Shown here in pieces: positions 7,690 to 16,246 of a DNA stretch of 64,000 bases. Numbering within the stretch: the stretch's first letter is position 1; every line of letters starts with the position of its first letter. A program made the position numbers and the translations under genes. Source of the DNA: Lentzea albida (GTDB lineage Bacteria; Actinomycetota; Actinomycetes; Mycobacteriales; Pseudonocardiaceae); assembly GCF_900111005.1 (NCBI RefSeq), contig NZ_FOFV01000011.1, forward strand, positions 186,001 through 250,000, in the 5' to 3' direction. Below the pieces are notes generated by a model. The model was not told the origin of the DNA. It did no database searches and saw only the letters and a program-made list of their open reading frames with translations.

Positions 7690-8690
7690 CCGACCTTCCC
7701 GGCCTCGACCTGCAGGCACTGGCCACGCACCTGGGCACGGGCCCGCTCACCGGCGAGCTGTTCCGCGGCGGCCGCTCCAACCTCACCTACCGCGTCAGCG
7801 ACGGCACCGACACGTGGGTGCTGCGCCGCCCGCCGCTGGGCCACGTCCTCGCCACCGCGCACGACATGGCGCGGGAGTTCCGCGTCATCTCCGCCCTCGC
7901 CGGCACCGCCGTCCCCGTACCGGGCGCGAAGCTGCTGGTCGAGGACCCGTCCGTGATCGGCGCGCCGTTCTACCTCATGCAGGAGATGCCCGGCGCCGCC
8001 CTGCGCGAACGCGGCCAGTGCCCCTGGATCACCCCTGAGCAGGCCCGCACCCTGTCGCAGCGCCTCGTCGACGTGCTCGCCGACCTGCACGCCGTCGACC
8101 CCGAGTCCGTCGGGCTCGGCGACTTCGGCCGCCCGGAGGGGTTCCTCGCCCGCCAGGTCAAGCGCTGGGGCAAGCAGCTCGACGCCTCGCGCAGCCGCGA
8201 CCTGCCCGGCATCGACGAACTGCGCGACAAGCTCGCCGCCACCGTCCCCGACTCGCCGCGCGCCGCGATCATCCACGGCGACTACCGCCTCGACAACGCC
8301 CTCGTCACCCAGGACCCCCTCGCCATCAGCGCCGTCCTGGACTGGGAGATGGCCACCCTCGGCGACCCGCTCGCCGACCTCGGACTGCTCTACGTCTACT
8401 GGGCGGGTCTCGGTTCCGACAACGACCCCATCACCGGCGGCGTCACCTCCCTGCCCGGGTTCCTCTCCGCCGACGAGCTCGTCGCCCGCTACACCGCCCG
8501 CACCGGCACCGACACCTCCGGCCTCGGCTGGTACATCGCCTTCGGCTACTTCAAGCTCGCCGTCATCGTCGAAGGCATCCACTTCCGCTTCGCAGGCGGC
8601 CAGACCGTCGGCGCCGGCTTCGACAAGCTCGGCGCGTTCACCGTTCCCCTCGTGCGGCAGGGACTCGCCGCCGCCCACAAGGAGCTCTGA
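7686..8690 (+). CDS. Phosphotransferase of the APH/ACAD10-11 kinase type
   Basis: 334 residues with an aminoglycoside-phosphotransferase/choline-kinase fold. The nucleotide loop region is RGGRSNLTYRV at about 28-36. The catalytic loop HGDYRLDN gives His197, Asp199 and Asn204, and the metal aspartate is Asp219 in VLDWEMATLGDP. This DWE-A-GDP variant is characteristic of the kinases joined to acyl-CoA dehydrogenase in ACAD10/11 and of bacterial relatives acting on 4-hydroxyacyl-CoA, such as LvaA. The start overlaps the HAD stop by four bases, suggesting translational coupling, and the dehydrogenase starts three bases after its stop. The likely role is phosphorylation of a hydroxyacyl substrate; this is inference from family and context. 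Confidence 0.88.
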   Translation: MTDLPGLDLQALATHLGTGPLTGELFRGGRSNLTYRVSDGTDTWVLRRPPLGHVLATAHDMAREFRVISALAGTAVPVPGAKLLVEDPSVIGAPFYLMQEMPGAALRERGQCPWITPEQARTLSQRLVDVLADLHAVDPESVGLGDFGRPEGFLARQVKRWGKQLDASRSRDLPGIDELRDKLAATVPDSPRAAIIHGDYRLDNALVTQDPLAISAVLDWEMATLGDPLADLGLLYVYWAGLGSDNDPITGGVTSLPGFLSADELVARYTARTGTDTSGLGWYIAFGYFKLAVIVEGIHFRFAGGQTVGAGFDKLGAFTVPLVRQGLAAAHKEL

Positions 8691-8693
8691 GTC

Positions 8694-9905
8694 ATGGACT
8701 TCGCCTACGACGCCAAGACCGAGGAACTGCGCACCAGGCTCCTCACCTTCATGGACGAGTTCGTCTACCCGGCCGAGGCCGTGCTGGAGCAGCAGCTGCA
8801 CGACGCCGACGACCCGTGGCAGCGCCAGCCGGTCCTCGAAGAGCTCAAGGCCGAGGCCCGCCGCCAAGGCCTGTGGAACCTCTTCCTTCCCGACGCCGAG
8901 CACGGCGCGGGCCTGACGAACCTGCAGTACGCGCCCCTGGCCGAGATCACCGGCCGCAGCCCCCACCTCGCCCCCGAAGCCCTCAACTGCGCCGCCCCGG
9001 ACACCGGCAACATGGAAGTGCTCGCCATGTTCGGCACCGACGAGCAGAAGAAGCAGTGGCTGCAGCCCCTGCTCGACGGCGAGATCCGCTCCGCGTTCTG
9101 CATGACCGAACCCGACGTCGCCAGCTCCGACGCCACCAACATCGCCACCCGCATCGAACGCGACGGCGACGACTACGTCATCAACGGCCGCAAGTGGTGG
9201 TCCTCGGGCGCCATGAACCCCAACTGCGCCATCTTCATCGTCATGGGCAAGACCGACCCCGGCGCCGACCGCCACCGCCAGCAGTCCCAGATCCTCGTCC
9301 CGCGCGACACCCCCGGCATCACCGTGCAACGCGAGATGCGCGTCTTCGGCTACGGCGACCACGCCCACGGCGGCCACGCCGAGATCGTCTTCGACAACGT
9401 CCGCGTCCCCGCGTCGAACCTCATAGCCGGGGAGGGCGAGGGCTTCGCCATCGCCCAGGCCCGCCTCGGCCCCGGCCGCATCCACCACTGCATGCGCCTG
9501 ATCGGCATGGCCGAACGCGCCCTCGAACTCATGTGCCGCCGCGCCGTGTCCCGCGTCGCCTTCGGCAAGCCCATCGCCACCCAGGGCGTCGTGCAGGAGT
9601 GGATCGCCGAGGCCCGCGTCCGCATCGAACAGGCCCGCCTGCTCGTGCTCAAGACCGCGTGGCTCATGGACACCGTCGGCAACAAGGGCGCCCACACCGA
9701 GATCCAGGCCATCAAGATCGGCACCCCGCTCATGACCGAATGGGTCCTCGACAAGGCCATCCAGGCCCACGGCGCCGGCGGCGTCAGCCAGGACACCCCG
9801 CTCGCCGAACTCTGGGTCGCCGCCCGCACCCTGCGGCTCGCCGACGGACCCGACGAGGTCCACCGCATGTCGCTGGCCAAGCGGGAGCTCAAGAAGTACC
9901 TGTAG
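8694..9905 (+). CDS. Acyl-CoA dehydrogenase (ACAD10/11-like)
   Basis: A 403-residue FAD-dependent dehydrogenase with the usual helical N-terminal, beta-barrel middle and helical C-terminal domains. The FAD-binding strand [16 protein letters not shown] lies near 140, the segment [22 protein letters not shown] near 167-188 is typical of the ACAD10/11 branch, and [18 protein letters not shown] and [18 protein letters not shown] are the C-terminal flavin and helix signatures. In the ACAD11/LvaC route, a dehydrogenase-family enzyme removes phosphate from a 4-phosphoacyl-CoA to give an enoyl-CoA for beta-oxidation. With the kinase directly upstream, that chemistry is the best hypothesis here, ahead of ordinary dehydrogenation. 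Confidence 0.9.
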   Translation: MDFAYDAKTEELRTRLLTFMDEFVYPAEAVLEQQLHDADDPWQRQPVLEELKAEARRQGLWNLFLPDAEHGAGLTNLQYAPLAEITGRSPHLAPEALNCAAPDTGNMEVLAMFGTDEQKKQWLQPLLDGEIRSAFCMTEPDVASSDATNIATRIERDGDDYVINGRKWWSSGAMNPNCAIFIVMGKTDPGADRHRQQSQILVPRDTPGITVQREMRVFGYGDHAHGGHAEIVFDNVRVPASNLIAGEGEGFAIAQARLGPGRIHHCMRLIGMAERALELMCRRAVSRVAFGKPIATQGVVQEWIAEARVRIEQARLLVLKTAWLMDTVGNKGAHTEIQAIKIGTPLMTEWVLDKAIQAHGAGGVSQDTPLAELWVAARTLRLADGPDEVHRMSLAKRELKKYL

Positions 9906-9909
9906 AGGC

Positions 9910-10455
9910 ATGGAGATCACGCGAGGCGGGCCGGCCGACGTCCCGGCGATCCTGCAGATGCTGGATGACGCGCAGGACTGGCTCGCCTCGCGAGGTCGCA
10001 CCGGACAGTGGGGGACCGACCACTTCTCCGGCGTCCCGGCCTCCGTCGAACGGTTCACCGCGCTCGCCACGACAGGCACCGTGTGGCTCGCCGTCGACCG
10101 TGGCGACGAGAGCACCGCCGACAACACGGGCAACACCGGCAACGCCGTCGCCGGTGTGGTCATCACCTCCACCACCGCCGCCGCGTACGTGCCGCCCGCC
10201 GACGAGCCCGAGCACTACATCTCCCTGCTCGTCACCGCCCGCGCGTTCACCGGCCGGGGCGTCGGCGCCGCGCTGCTGCGCCACGCCCTCGCCGAAGCCC
10301 GCGCCGCCGGGGTCGGCCTCGTCCGCGTCGACTGCTACGACGGCGACGACCACCGCCTCGTCGCCTACTACGAGAAGCAGGGCTTCACGTCGCTGGGCAC
10401 CTTCACCGCGCGCGGCGGCACCTGGCCCGGCCGGCTGCTCGGGCAGCGCGTCTAG
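9910..10455 (+). CDS. GNAT-family N-acetyltransferase
   Basis: The 181-residue product begins MEITRGGPADVPAILQML and has the GNAT core: LLVTARAFTGRGVGAALLRHAL near 113-134 is motif A with the acetyl-CoA pyrophosphate loop (here FTGRGVG), followed by GLVRVDCYDGDD and YYEKQGFTSLGTF (motif B). Substrate unknown. It begins four bases after the dehydrogenase and may be the last gene of that operon. Its TAG stop is inside the left end of the long palindrome at 10452. Confidence 0.87.
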   Translation: MEITRGGPADVPAILQMLDDAQDWLASRGRTGQWGTDHFSGVPASVERFTALATTGTVWLAVDRGDESTADNTGNTGNAVAGVVITSTTAAAYVPPADEPEHYISLLVTARAFTGRGVGAALLRHALAEARAAGVGLVRVDCYDGDDHRLVAYYEKQGFTSLGTFTARGGTWPGRLLGQRV

Positions 10456-10616
10456 TGGTGTGGCTCGGAACGTTGCCGGTGTATTCGTGGTCAGACGGAT
10501 GTGTCGGGGTGCCGCCCCCCACGGCCTCGTACTGGTTGAACGGGGGCGTGGGGCGGTGCCGCGACGGATCCTGCTGAGCGCGGATACGTCGCCAACGTTC
10601 TGTGCCACGCCACTAG
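10452..10616. repeat. 165-bp imperfect palindrome closing two convergent genes
   Basis: The first roughly 67 bases match the reverse complement of the last roughly 67 at about three positions in four, beginning and ending with CTAG. Shared blocks include CTAGTGG, GTGGC, GAACGTTG and CCGCCCC. The left CTAG supplies the TAG stop of the acetyltransferase and the right CTAG that of the convergent VOC gene. No gene fits inside. It could be a large terminator or a small non-autonomous mobile element that inserted at the 3' ends of both genes. Confidence 0.8.
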
Positions 10617-10969
10617 CCGGTGAACAGGCAGAACGGGTGCCCGTCCGGATCGAACAGCACCCGCACGTCCTCCTGCGGCTGCACCTGCGCGAGCACCGCC
10701 CCGCACGCCACCGCGTGCGCGACCGACACCTCCAGGTCGTCCACCTCGATGTCGAGGTGCTGCGTCGCCACCTGCTCACCCGCGACCGCGGGCCACACCG
10801 GTCGCCGGAACGCCTGCTCCCGCTCCAGGTTCACCGTCAGCCCGCCGGGTGTCCGCACCTGCGCCCAGCCGTCGTCCACGGCCTGCACGGTGCCGCCGAG
10901 CAGACGGGCGTAGAACGCGGCGAGCGCGACGGGCTGGGACGTGCCGATGGTGACCGACGTGAGGCGCAT
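10613..10969 (-). CDS. VOC (glyoxalase-fold) protein
   Basis: 118 residues in the single-domain VOC form: LTSVTIGTSQPVALAAFYARLLGG opens the first half and THLDIEVDDLEVSVAHAVACG the second, ending VLFDPDGHPFCLFTG. The His in HLDIEV and the Glu/Asp in the second half are the usual metal-side positions. This type is common in actinobacteria with unknown substrates. The stop codon lies in the end of the 165-bp palindrome, and the poly-gamma-glutamate hydrolase-like gene ends 11 bases upstream of its start in the same direction, so the two may be co-transcribed. Confidence 0.85.
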   Translation of the reverse strand: MRLTSVTIGTSQPVALAAFYARLLGGTVQAVDDGWAQVRTPGGLTVNLEREQAFRRPVWPAVAGEQVATQHLDIEVDDLEVSVAHAVACGAVLAQVQPQEDVRVLFDPDGHPFCLFTG

Positions 10970-10980
10970 GCGGCCTGACG

Positions 10981-11694
10981 CTAGTTGTTGAGCGCCTCAC
11001 GCGCGGCCAGCGCGGCCCGGCAGGCGTGCACGAAGTCCCAGAACACCTCGGTCGTGGTGTGCCGCCGGTCCGAGCGCGAGTTCTCCGCGAACATCGCGGT
11101 GCGCAGCGGTGTCGTCAGCTCCAGCTGCGCGCCCTGGCGCGACTTCGTGCGGTTCGCGATGTTCGCCCGGTCGAAGCCGCCCAGCACCGGGTGGTCGACC
11201 GCGTCGATCGTGTGGAAACCGGCCCGCCGCAGCCGCGTCAGCAGCTCCAGGCGCAGCAACGCGTCCCGGCCGCCGACCAGGACGGCCCGGTCGTGGTCCT
11301 CCAGGCCCGCGGCCGCGGCGGTGCAGCCGTGCAGACCGAGGGCGTGCGAGGCCCCCGAGACGAGCTGGCGGGCCACGCGGTCGTCGCAGTTGGACGAGGT
11401 GACGTGCAGCTCGTCGTTCGCCGCGGTGCGCAGGCCCTCGAACATCCAGTAGTCGTGGGTCTGGCCGATCGGCACGCGCGTGCCGGGGTGCAAGCCCGCG
11501 ATCGCGAGGCACAGTTCCGAGGTGCCGACCTCGATGCCACCGCCGTGCGGGGCGAGGACGACCGAGGGCGTGCGGGGGCGGTGGCGCTTGAAGCGGCGCC
11601 GGTAGTCCACCCGTTCCACCAGTCGGGGATCGGCGTAGAGGTCGGAGTTGGACGCGTAGACGTCTAACGCCGTCCACTGGGGCTGGGGTCTCAT
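10981..11694 (-). CDS. Poly-gamma-glutamate hydrolase family protein (YjqB-like)
   Basis: About 237 residues from ATG 11694 (MRPQPQWT). The pattern VVLAPHGGGIEVGTSELC, then ELHVTSSNCDD and VLVGG, fits the zinc-dependent gamma-PGA hydrolase family (PF05908), in which the His and Glu of HGGxxE and a later His bind zinc. Phage members cut poly-gamma-glutamate capsules; the role of chromosomal actinomycete copies is not known. No signal peptide is visible, so it seems cytoplasmic or phage-derived. It precedes the VOC gene by 11 bases. No phage genes are nearby. Confidence 0.82.
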   Translation of the reverse strand: MRPQPQWTALDVYASNSDLYADPRLVERVDYRRRFKRHRPRTPSVVLAPHGGGIEVGTSELCLAIAGLHPGTRVPIGQTHDYWMFEGLRTAANDELHVTSSNCDDRVARQLVSGASHALGLHGCTAAAAGLEDHDRAVLVGGRDALLRLELLTRLRRAGFHTIDAVDHPVLGGFDRANIANRTKSRQGAQLELTTPLRTAMFAENSRSDRRHTTTEVFWDFVHACRAALAAREALNN

Positions 11695-11748
11695 GGCGGG
11701 CGGAAGCCTACCCGGCGTCACCCGGACGGCCGCCGCCCGCCGGGTGGA

Positions 11749-12180
11749 TCAGGCGTCGATCTGGCGGGGCGACTCGTCCCCGGCGGAGATCGCGATCTTG
11801 CGGGGCTTCGCGCGTTCCGCGATCGGGATCCGCAGCGTCAGCACACCCGCGTCGTACTTCGCGTCGATGCGGTCGGCGTCGAGGGTGTCACCGAGGAACA
11901 GCTGCCGCGAGAACACGCCCAGCGGCCGTTCCGACACCTGCATCTCCACGTCCTTGCCCACCGGCCTGCGCTCCGCCTTCACGGTCAGCACGTTGCGCTC
12001 GACGTCGAGATCGATCGCGTCCGGCGCCACCCCGGGCAGGTCGAAGGCCACCACGAACTCGTCCCCGTCGCGGTAGGCGTCCATCGGCATCGCCGCGGGC
12101 CGCGACCACGTGCCCGCCGACCCCAGCACCTGCTGCGTCAGCCGGTCGAACTCACGGAACGGGTCAGTGCGCATCAACAT
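11749..12180 (-). CDS. Hsp20/alpha-crystallin small heat-shock protein (HSP18)
   Basis: A 143-residue small heat-shock protein with a central alpha-crystallin domain (about 35-130): the segment [20 protein letters not shown] and the closing [12 protein letters not shown] are diagnostic, and the ends are short. It forms oligomeric holdases that bind unfolding proteins. ATG at 12180 follows GGAGG. The gene is divergent from a predicted HSP18 regulator across about 105 bases containing two TGTCGTC-N5-GATGACA palindromes, which match the operator described for RheA control of hsp18 in Streptomyces albus. Heat induction by derepression is therefore likely. Confidence 0.93.
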   Translation of the reverse strand: MLMRTDPFREFDRLTQQVLGSAGTWSRPAAMPMDAYRDGDEFVVAFDLPGVAPDAIDLDVERNVLTVKAERRPVGKDVEMQVSERPLGVFSRQLFLGDTLDADRIDAKYDAGVLTLRIPIAERAKPRKIAISAGDESPRQIDA

Positions 12181-12239
12181 CTGACACCTCCAGTCATCGC
12201 TCATCGGGACTGTCAATGCGCTGCCCCACCGTTGTAACA

Positions 12240-12258
12240 TGTCGTCGAAACGATGACA
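12240..12258. promoter_or_regulatory. RheA-type heat-shock operator, copy 1
   Basis: TGTCGTCGAAACGATGACA reads TGTCGTC-N5-GATGACA, one mismatch from a perfect inverted repeat. The published RheA operator, as I recall it, is TGTCATC-N5-GATGACA. It lies midway between hsp20 and the divergent regulator gene. Confidence 0.75.
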
Positions 12259-12267
12259 AGTCCCAAA

Positions 12268-12286
12268 TGTCGTCGGGAGGATGACA
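12268..12286. promoter_or_regulatory. RheA-type heat-shock operator, copy 2, over the regulator's start
   Basis: TGTCGTCGGGAGGATGACA has the same TGTCGTC-N5-GATGACA form, 28 bases after copy 1. It contains the GGGAGG ribosome binding site and reaches the first base of the regulator's ATG, which suggests autoregulation. Confidence 0.72.
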
Positions 12287-12825
12287 TGACGAACGACTAC
12301 GACGCCGTCCGCGCCGCGGCCGCCACCCCCGGCACCGCCACCGAGGTCCTCGCCGCGCTGATGCTGCTGCGCCAGCTGCGCGACGAGCTGTCCGAATGGG
12401 AACCCCAGCTGATCGAAGCCGCACGGGCACTGGGCACCAGCTGGGCCGACCTCGCCCCGGCACTCGGCGTCGCGAGCCGCCAGGCCGCCGAGAAGCGCTA
12501 CCTGCGGGTGCGCCGCACCGGGGAGAGCGGCACCGGCGACGAACGCGTCCAGGCCGAACGCGACCGCCGCGCCGGCGACAAGGCCGTCGCCGCCTGGGCC
12601 CAGCGCAACGCAGGCGTGCTGCGCGGCCTCGCCGCCCAGGTCGGCCCGCACGACGCCGCCGTGCAACACGCGCTCGGCGGGTCGGACGCCGCGGACCTGC
12701 TCACCCCGCTCGCCCAGGCCGAGGAGGGACTGCGCGAACACCAACCCGGCCTCGCCGAGCAGATCGCCGGCATCGGCCGCCAGACCGACCGGCTGCGCCT
12801 GGACCAGCGCCACCGCCGCGGCTGA
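12286..12825 (+). CDS. HSP18 transcriptional regulator-like protein
   Basis: A 179-residue acidic helical protein, divergent from hsp20. A helix-turn-helix candidate lies near 45-70 ([20 protein letters not shown] followed by EKRYLRVRR). The rest is alpha-helical with a basic C-terminal tail. Proteins of this type are annotated as HSP18 transcriptional regulators in many actinomycetes because of this conserved position. It is preceded by GGGAGG and its start sits inside a second copy of the presumed operator, consistent with negative autoregulation. Sequence similarity to classical RheA itself cannot be judged here. Confidence 0.75.
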   Translation: MTNDYDAVRAAAATPGTATEVLAALMLLRQLRDELSEWEPQLIEAARALGTSWADLAPALGVASRQAAEKRYLRVRRTGESGTGDERVQAERDRRAGDKAVAAWAQRNAGVLRGLAAQVGPHDAAVQHALGGSDAADLLTPLAQAEEGLREHQPGLAEQIAGIGRQTDRLRLDQRHRRG

Positions 12826-12826
12826 C

Positions 12827-12868
12827 CAGTCCGGTCCCAGCAGTCCGGTCCCAGCGGTCCGGTCCGGC
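12827..12868. repeat. Short tandem repeat between convergent genes
   Basis: The 14-base unit CAGTCCGGTCCCAG occurs twice in tandem (12827-12840 and 12841-12854), followed by a diverged third copy. It fills the gap between the HSP18 regulator and the LD-carboxypeptidase stop. Confidence 0.8.
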
Positions 12869-13717
12869 TCAGGCGAGCGTGAGCGACCGCGCCGCGACGT
12901 CGAGCTCCGCCGCCACGCCCAGCGGCAACGACCACGACCCCGCGCAGTGCCCGAACCCGAAGTCCCCCAGCACCGGCACGCCGAGCCCCGCCAGGCGGTC
13001 GGTCAGCACCGCGGACACGTCACCGCAGTCCGTCCACGACCCCAGCACGATCCCCGACACCGGCGCGAACCAGCCCGCCCGCAGCAGCTGCGTCAGCAGC
13101 CGGTCCAGCCGGTAGGCCTCCTCGCCGATGTCCTCCAGCACCGCGATCGCCCCCGGCGGCGGAGGCGACCACCGCGGGCCGCCCACCGACGCCGCCAGCA
13201 ACGCCACGTTCCCGCCCGTGAGCACCCCACGCGCACGACCCGCCACCACGGGCGTTCCGGCCGTCCACGACTTCACGCCGTCGAACAGCACCGCCCGCAA
13301 CCGCCGCTGCGCCAGCGGGTCGTCGACGAAGTCCGCCGTGCCCGGCATCGGCCCGAACACCGTCGGCTGCCCCACGGCGTTGAGCTCGGTGTGCAGCACC
13401 GTCACGTCCGACGAGCCCACGAACACCCGCGCCGGCAGGTCCTTCCACGGCACCAGATCGGTCATCCGCAGACAGCCGTAGCCGCCGCGCACGCAGAACA
13501 CCGCCGCCACGTCCGAACACCAGCCCGCCACGAACTCGTCGGCCCGTGCCTGGTCAGAGCCCGCGAGATACGGCAACGACCACGGCGCCACCACAGGTGT
13601 GGTGACCTCCAGTCCCCACGAGCGCAGCACCTGCACCCCCGCGGCCAGCCGCGACGGCAGGGCCGGGCCGGCCGGTGACACCAGCGCGACCCGGTCCCCG
13701 CGCGAGAGCAGGGTCAC
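12869..13717 (-). CDS. LD-carboxypeptidase (peptidase S66, MccF/LdcA-like)
   Basis: 282 residues from GTG 13717. S66 hallmarks are present: the N-terminal [12 protein letters not shown], the oxyanion region [12 protein letters not shown], the nucleophile loop [12 protein letters not shown] (GxSDxT with the catalytic serine), and Glu and His of the triad in [14 protein letters not shown] and [14 protein letters not shown]. Family members cleave LD bonds in cytoplasmic murein tetrapeptides during recycling (LdcA) or detoxify peptide-nucleotide antibiotics (MccF); which applies is not clear. The start overlaps the stop of the upstream prolyl-oligopeptidase gene as GTGA, indicating coupled translation. 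Confidence 0.9.
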   Translation of the reverse strand: MTLLSRGDRVALVSPAGPALPSRLAAGVQVLRSWGLEVTTPVVAPWSLPYLAGSDQARADEFVAGWCSDVAAVFCVRGGYGCLRMTDLVPWKDLPARVFVGSSDVTVLHTELNAVGQPTVFGPMPGTADFVDDPLAQRRLRAVLFDGVKSWTAGTPVVAGRARGVLTGGNVALLAASVGGPRWSPPPPGAIAVLEDIGEEAYRLDRLLTQLLRAGWFAPVSGIVLGSWTDCGDVSAVLTDRLAGLGVPVLGDFGFGHCAGSWSLPLGVAAELDVAARSLTLA

Positions 13718-15600
13718 TGCGACAGTTCCAGCACCGGAACACCCGGCGGGACGAACCCGAACGCCTGCCCGTAGAACGACAGCTCCGCCTCCAGCGCCGT
13801 CCTGATGTTCTCGGCCATCCGGAACCCGTGCTGCTCGCCCTCGAACGTGATGTACGCGTGCGGGATCCCCGACCCCGCCAGGTCCGCGGCGAACCGGTCG
13901 GCCTGCTCCGGCGGGCAGATCTCGTCCTCCAGGCCCTGCAACAGCAGCACCGGACCCGACACCGACCTGGCCTTCGTCGACGGCGACCTGTCGGAGTACC
14001 GGTCGGCGGCCTCGGGCAGCGTGCCGACCAGGCCCTCCACGTACCGCGACTCGAAGTCGTGCGTCTCGCCGCCCTCCGACGTCCAGCCCGCCAGGTCGAG
14101 GATCGGGAACGCCACCATGCCGCACCGGTACACGTTCGTCGAGGTCAGCGACGCCGCCGACGTCCAGCCGCCCGCCGAGCCGCCCCGGATCCCCAGCCGC
14201 GCCGGGTCCGCCGTGCCCTCCTTCGCGAGCTGCTGGGCCACGAACGCGCAGTCCTCCACGTCCACGACACCCCACTGCTCGCGCAGCCGCTCCCGGAACG
14301 CCCGCCCGTAGCCGGTCGAGCCGCCGTAGTTCACCGCCACCACGCCGATGCCGCGGCTGGTGAAGTAGGCGATGTCCGTGTCGAGCTTGGGCAGCGCACG
14401 GCCCGTGGGACCGCCGTGCACGTGCACCACGTACGGCGGCAGCTCGTCCTCAGGACCGGCGAAGTCCGGGTTCGACGGCGCGTACACGTACGCCGGGATC
14501 TCCCCGAACATCCGTTCCACCGGCACCGGCAGGTACGCCGCCTCCGGGGACTCCTGGCCGCCGGTCAGGTAGGTCAGCTCGCCGTTGGACAGGTCCAGGC
14601 GCACCACGGCGTAGTCCGACGTCGGCCCCGCCGCGCCGCAGACCACCACGCCGTCGCGCACCGACAGGTCCGCCGCCCACGTCGGCAGGTCGGTCTGCAC
14701 GTCGGTGACGGTCGCGCTGCGTTCGTCGAGCACCGCCAGGTGCCCGGAGCGCACCACCAGGTACCGGCCCGGCGACAGCGTCGCGAACCACCGGTTGCCC
14801 AGCCGCCACATCGGGCCGCCCAGCTCCTCCTCGCACGGCGCCAGGTTCTTGCGCGTGCCGTCCGGGGAGACGCGGAAGAGGTTCCACCAGCCGTCCGGAT
14901 CGGTCAGCGCGAGCAGCGAGTCGCCCTCCCACTCGAACTGGCACACCGCCTCGGTGTCCGAGCCCGCCACCACGCGGTGCTCCGAGGACCCGACATCGGC
15001 GACGCACAGCTCGGTGCCGTCCCACGGCATCCGCGGGTGGTCCCAGCCGATCCAGGCGACCTTCGTGCCGTCCGGGCTGATCTTCGGGCCCGTCATGAAG
15101 TGGTGCGACGCGCCCAGCACCCGGATCCCGCCGTCGCGGGTGATCGCCACCAGGTCGCGGCGCACGTCCGTGCGCGCCTCACCGGTCACGGTCTCCCGCA
15201 CGCACCACACCTCACCGTCCGGGCCCGCCGACAGGTCCGAGTACCGGATCCCGTGGTGCCGCCGCGGCTCCTCGGTCAGGGGCGTGGGCTCCGGGGAGGC
15301 GGGATCGAACACGTAGACGCGCTGGTCGGCCCAGTGCGTGAACGCCACCCTGTCCTCGGCGAGCACCACGAACGGCCGCCCGCCGTACTCATGCACCCGG
15401 TTGCGGGCGTTCCACGGCGCGGGCAGCACCTCCACGCCGTCGCGCACCAACGCCACCCTGCCGCCCTCGGCGGGCCGGCTCTCCGCCCACCACACGCTCT
15501 CACCGTGCAGGTCGGCCCACTGGAACCCACCCCCCGGCTTCGAGGTGTCGCCGGCCGTGATCGGCGAGGTCCAGGTCCCGTACGAAGCGATCTTCACCAC
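13714..15600 (-). CDS. Prolyl oligopeptidase family serine peptidase (S9)
   Basis: A 628-residue protein. The first 350 residues look like a beta-propeller, with repeated blade ends such as GTKVAWIGWDHPRMPW and CQFEWEGDSLLALTDPDGWW. The C-terminal alpha/beta domain has the nucleophile GIRGGSAGGWTS, the acid in LEDEICPPEQADRF and the base in EGEQHGF. This is the acylaminoacyl-peptidase/dipeptidyl-peptidase layout, probably acting on oligopeptides in the cytoplasm since no signal peptide is visible. Two GTG codons begin the frame; the first is taken. The following LD-carboxypeptidase overlaps by four bases, pairing two peptidases. Confidence 0.92.
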   Translation of the reverse strand: MVKIASYGTWTSPITAGDTSKPGGGFQWADLHGESVWWAESRPAEGGRVALVRDGVEVLPAPWNARNRVHEYGGRPFVVLAEDRVAFTHWADQRVYVFDPASPEPTPLTEEPRRHHGIRYSDLSAGPDGEVWCVRETVTGEARTDVRRDLVAITRDGGIRVLGASHHFMTGPKISPDGTKVAWIGWDHPRMPWDGTELCVADVGSSEHRVVAGSDTEAVCQFEWEGDSLLALTDPDGWWNLFRVSPDGTRKNLAPCEEELGGPMWRLGNRWFATLSPGRYLVVRSGHLAVLDERSATVTDVQTDLPTWAADLSVRDGVVVCGAAGPTSDYAVVRLDLSNGELTYLTGGQESPEAAYLPVPVERMFGEIPAYVYAPSNPDFAGPEDELPPYVVHVHGGPTGRALPKLDTDIAYFTSRGIGVVAVNYGGSTGYGRAFRERLREQWGVVDVEDCAFVAQQLAKEGTADPARLGIRGGSAGGWTSAASLTSTNVYRCGMVAFPILDLAGWTSEGGETHDFESRYVEGLVGTLPEAADRYSDRSPSTKARSVSGPVLLLQGLEDEICPPEQADRFAADLAGSGIPHAYITFEGEQHGFRMAENIRTALEAELSFYGQAFGFVPPGVPVLELSQ

Positions 15601-15678
15601 AACCCGACCCTATACGCGGAGTGTTTGGTGGGGGAGGACCTGCCGACGATCTCCGCGTGGCCTAGGGTCGTATCTGCC

Positions 15679-16245
15679 ATGGCTCGCGTCATTCACGTAT
15701 TCCGCGCACCCGACCGGTTCATCGCAGGGACCGTCGGGCAGCCCGGCGACCGCACCTTCTACCTGCAGGCCTCCGAGCAGAGCAGGTTGATCAGCGTCGC
15801 CCTGGAAAAGCAGCAGGTCCAGGTCCTCGCCGAACGCATCGGCTCGCTGCTCGAGGAGGTGCACCGCCGCTTCGGCACCGACGTGCCCGACGACGCCCCT
15901 CCCGACGACCTCGACACCCAGCCCCTCGACGTCCCCGTCGAGGAGGAGTTCCGGGTCGGCACCATGGGCCTCGGCTGGGACGCCGAGTCCAAGGCGGTCG
16001 TCATCGAGCTGCTCGCGATCTCCGAGGAGGAGGTCGACGAGGCCGTCGTGCTCGACGACACCGAGGAGGGCCCCGACGCCGTGCGGGTCTTCCTGTCGCC
16101 GTCCGCCGCCCGGGCCTTCGCCGAACGCGCCGACCGCGTCGTCAACGCCGGCCGCAAACCGTGCCCGCTGTGCGCCGAACCGCTCGACGCGGACGGCCAC
16201 ATCTGCCCGCGGCAGAACGGCTACCGCCGCACCGAAGAAGACTGA
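15679..16245 (+). CDS. DUF3090 family protein
   Basis: 188 residues. The N-terminal MARVIHVFRAPDRFIAGTVG and the C-terminal zinc-knuckle-like CPLCAEPLDADGHICPRQNG are characteristic of DUF3090, a protein conserved across actinobacteria with no assigned reaction. The middle is very acidic (PVEEEFRVGTMGLGWD). In many genomes it forms a block with a phosphomutase-like gene, an SCO1664-family gene and mshC; here only the SCO1664-type partner follows, starting one base after the stop. ATG 15679 is chosen for alignment with the family start. Confidence 0.92.
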   Translation: MARVIHVFRAPDRFIAGTVGQPGDRTFYLQASEQSRLISVALEKQQVQVLAERIGSLLEEVHRRFGTDVPDDAPPDDLDTQPLDVPVEEEFRVGTMGLGWDAESKAVVIELLAISEEEVDEAVVLDDTEEGPDAVRVFLSPSAARAFAERADRVVNAGRKPCPLCAEPLDADGHICPRQNGYRRTEED

Positions 16246-16246
16246 C

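Noticed and set aside
13675-15678. Plus-strand frame of more than 600 codons antisense to the prolyl oligopeptidase and joined to the DUF3090 gene
   Set aside because: It is antisense to a well-supported peptidase; DUF3090 has its own start at 15679 that fits the family.
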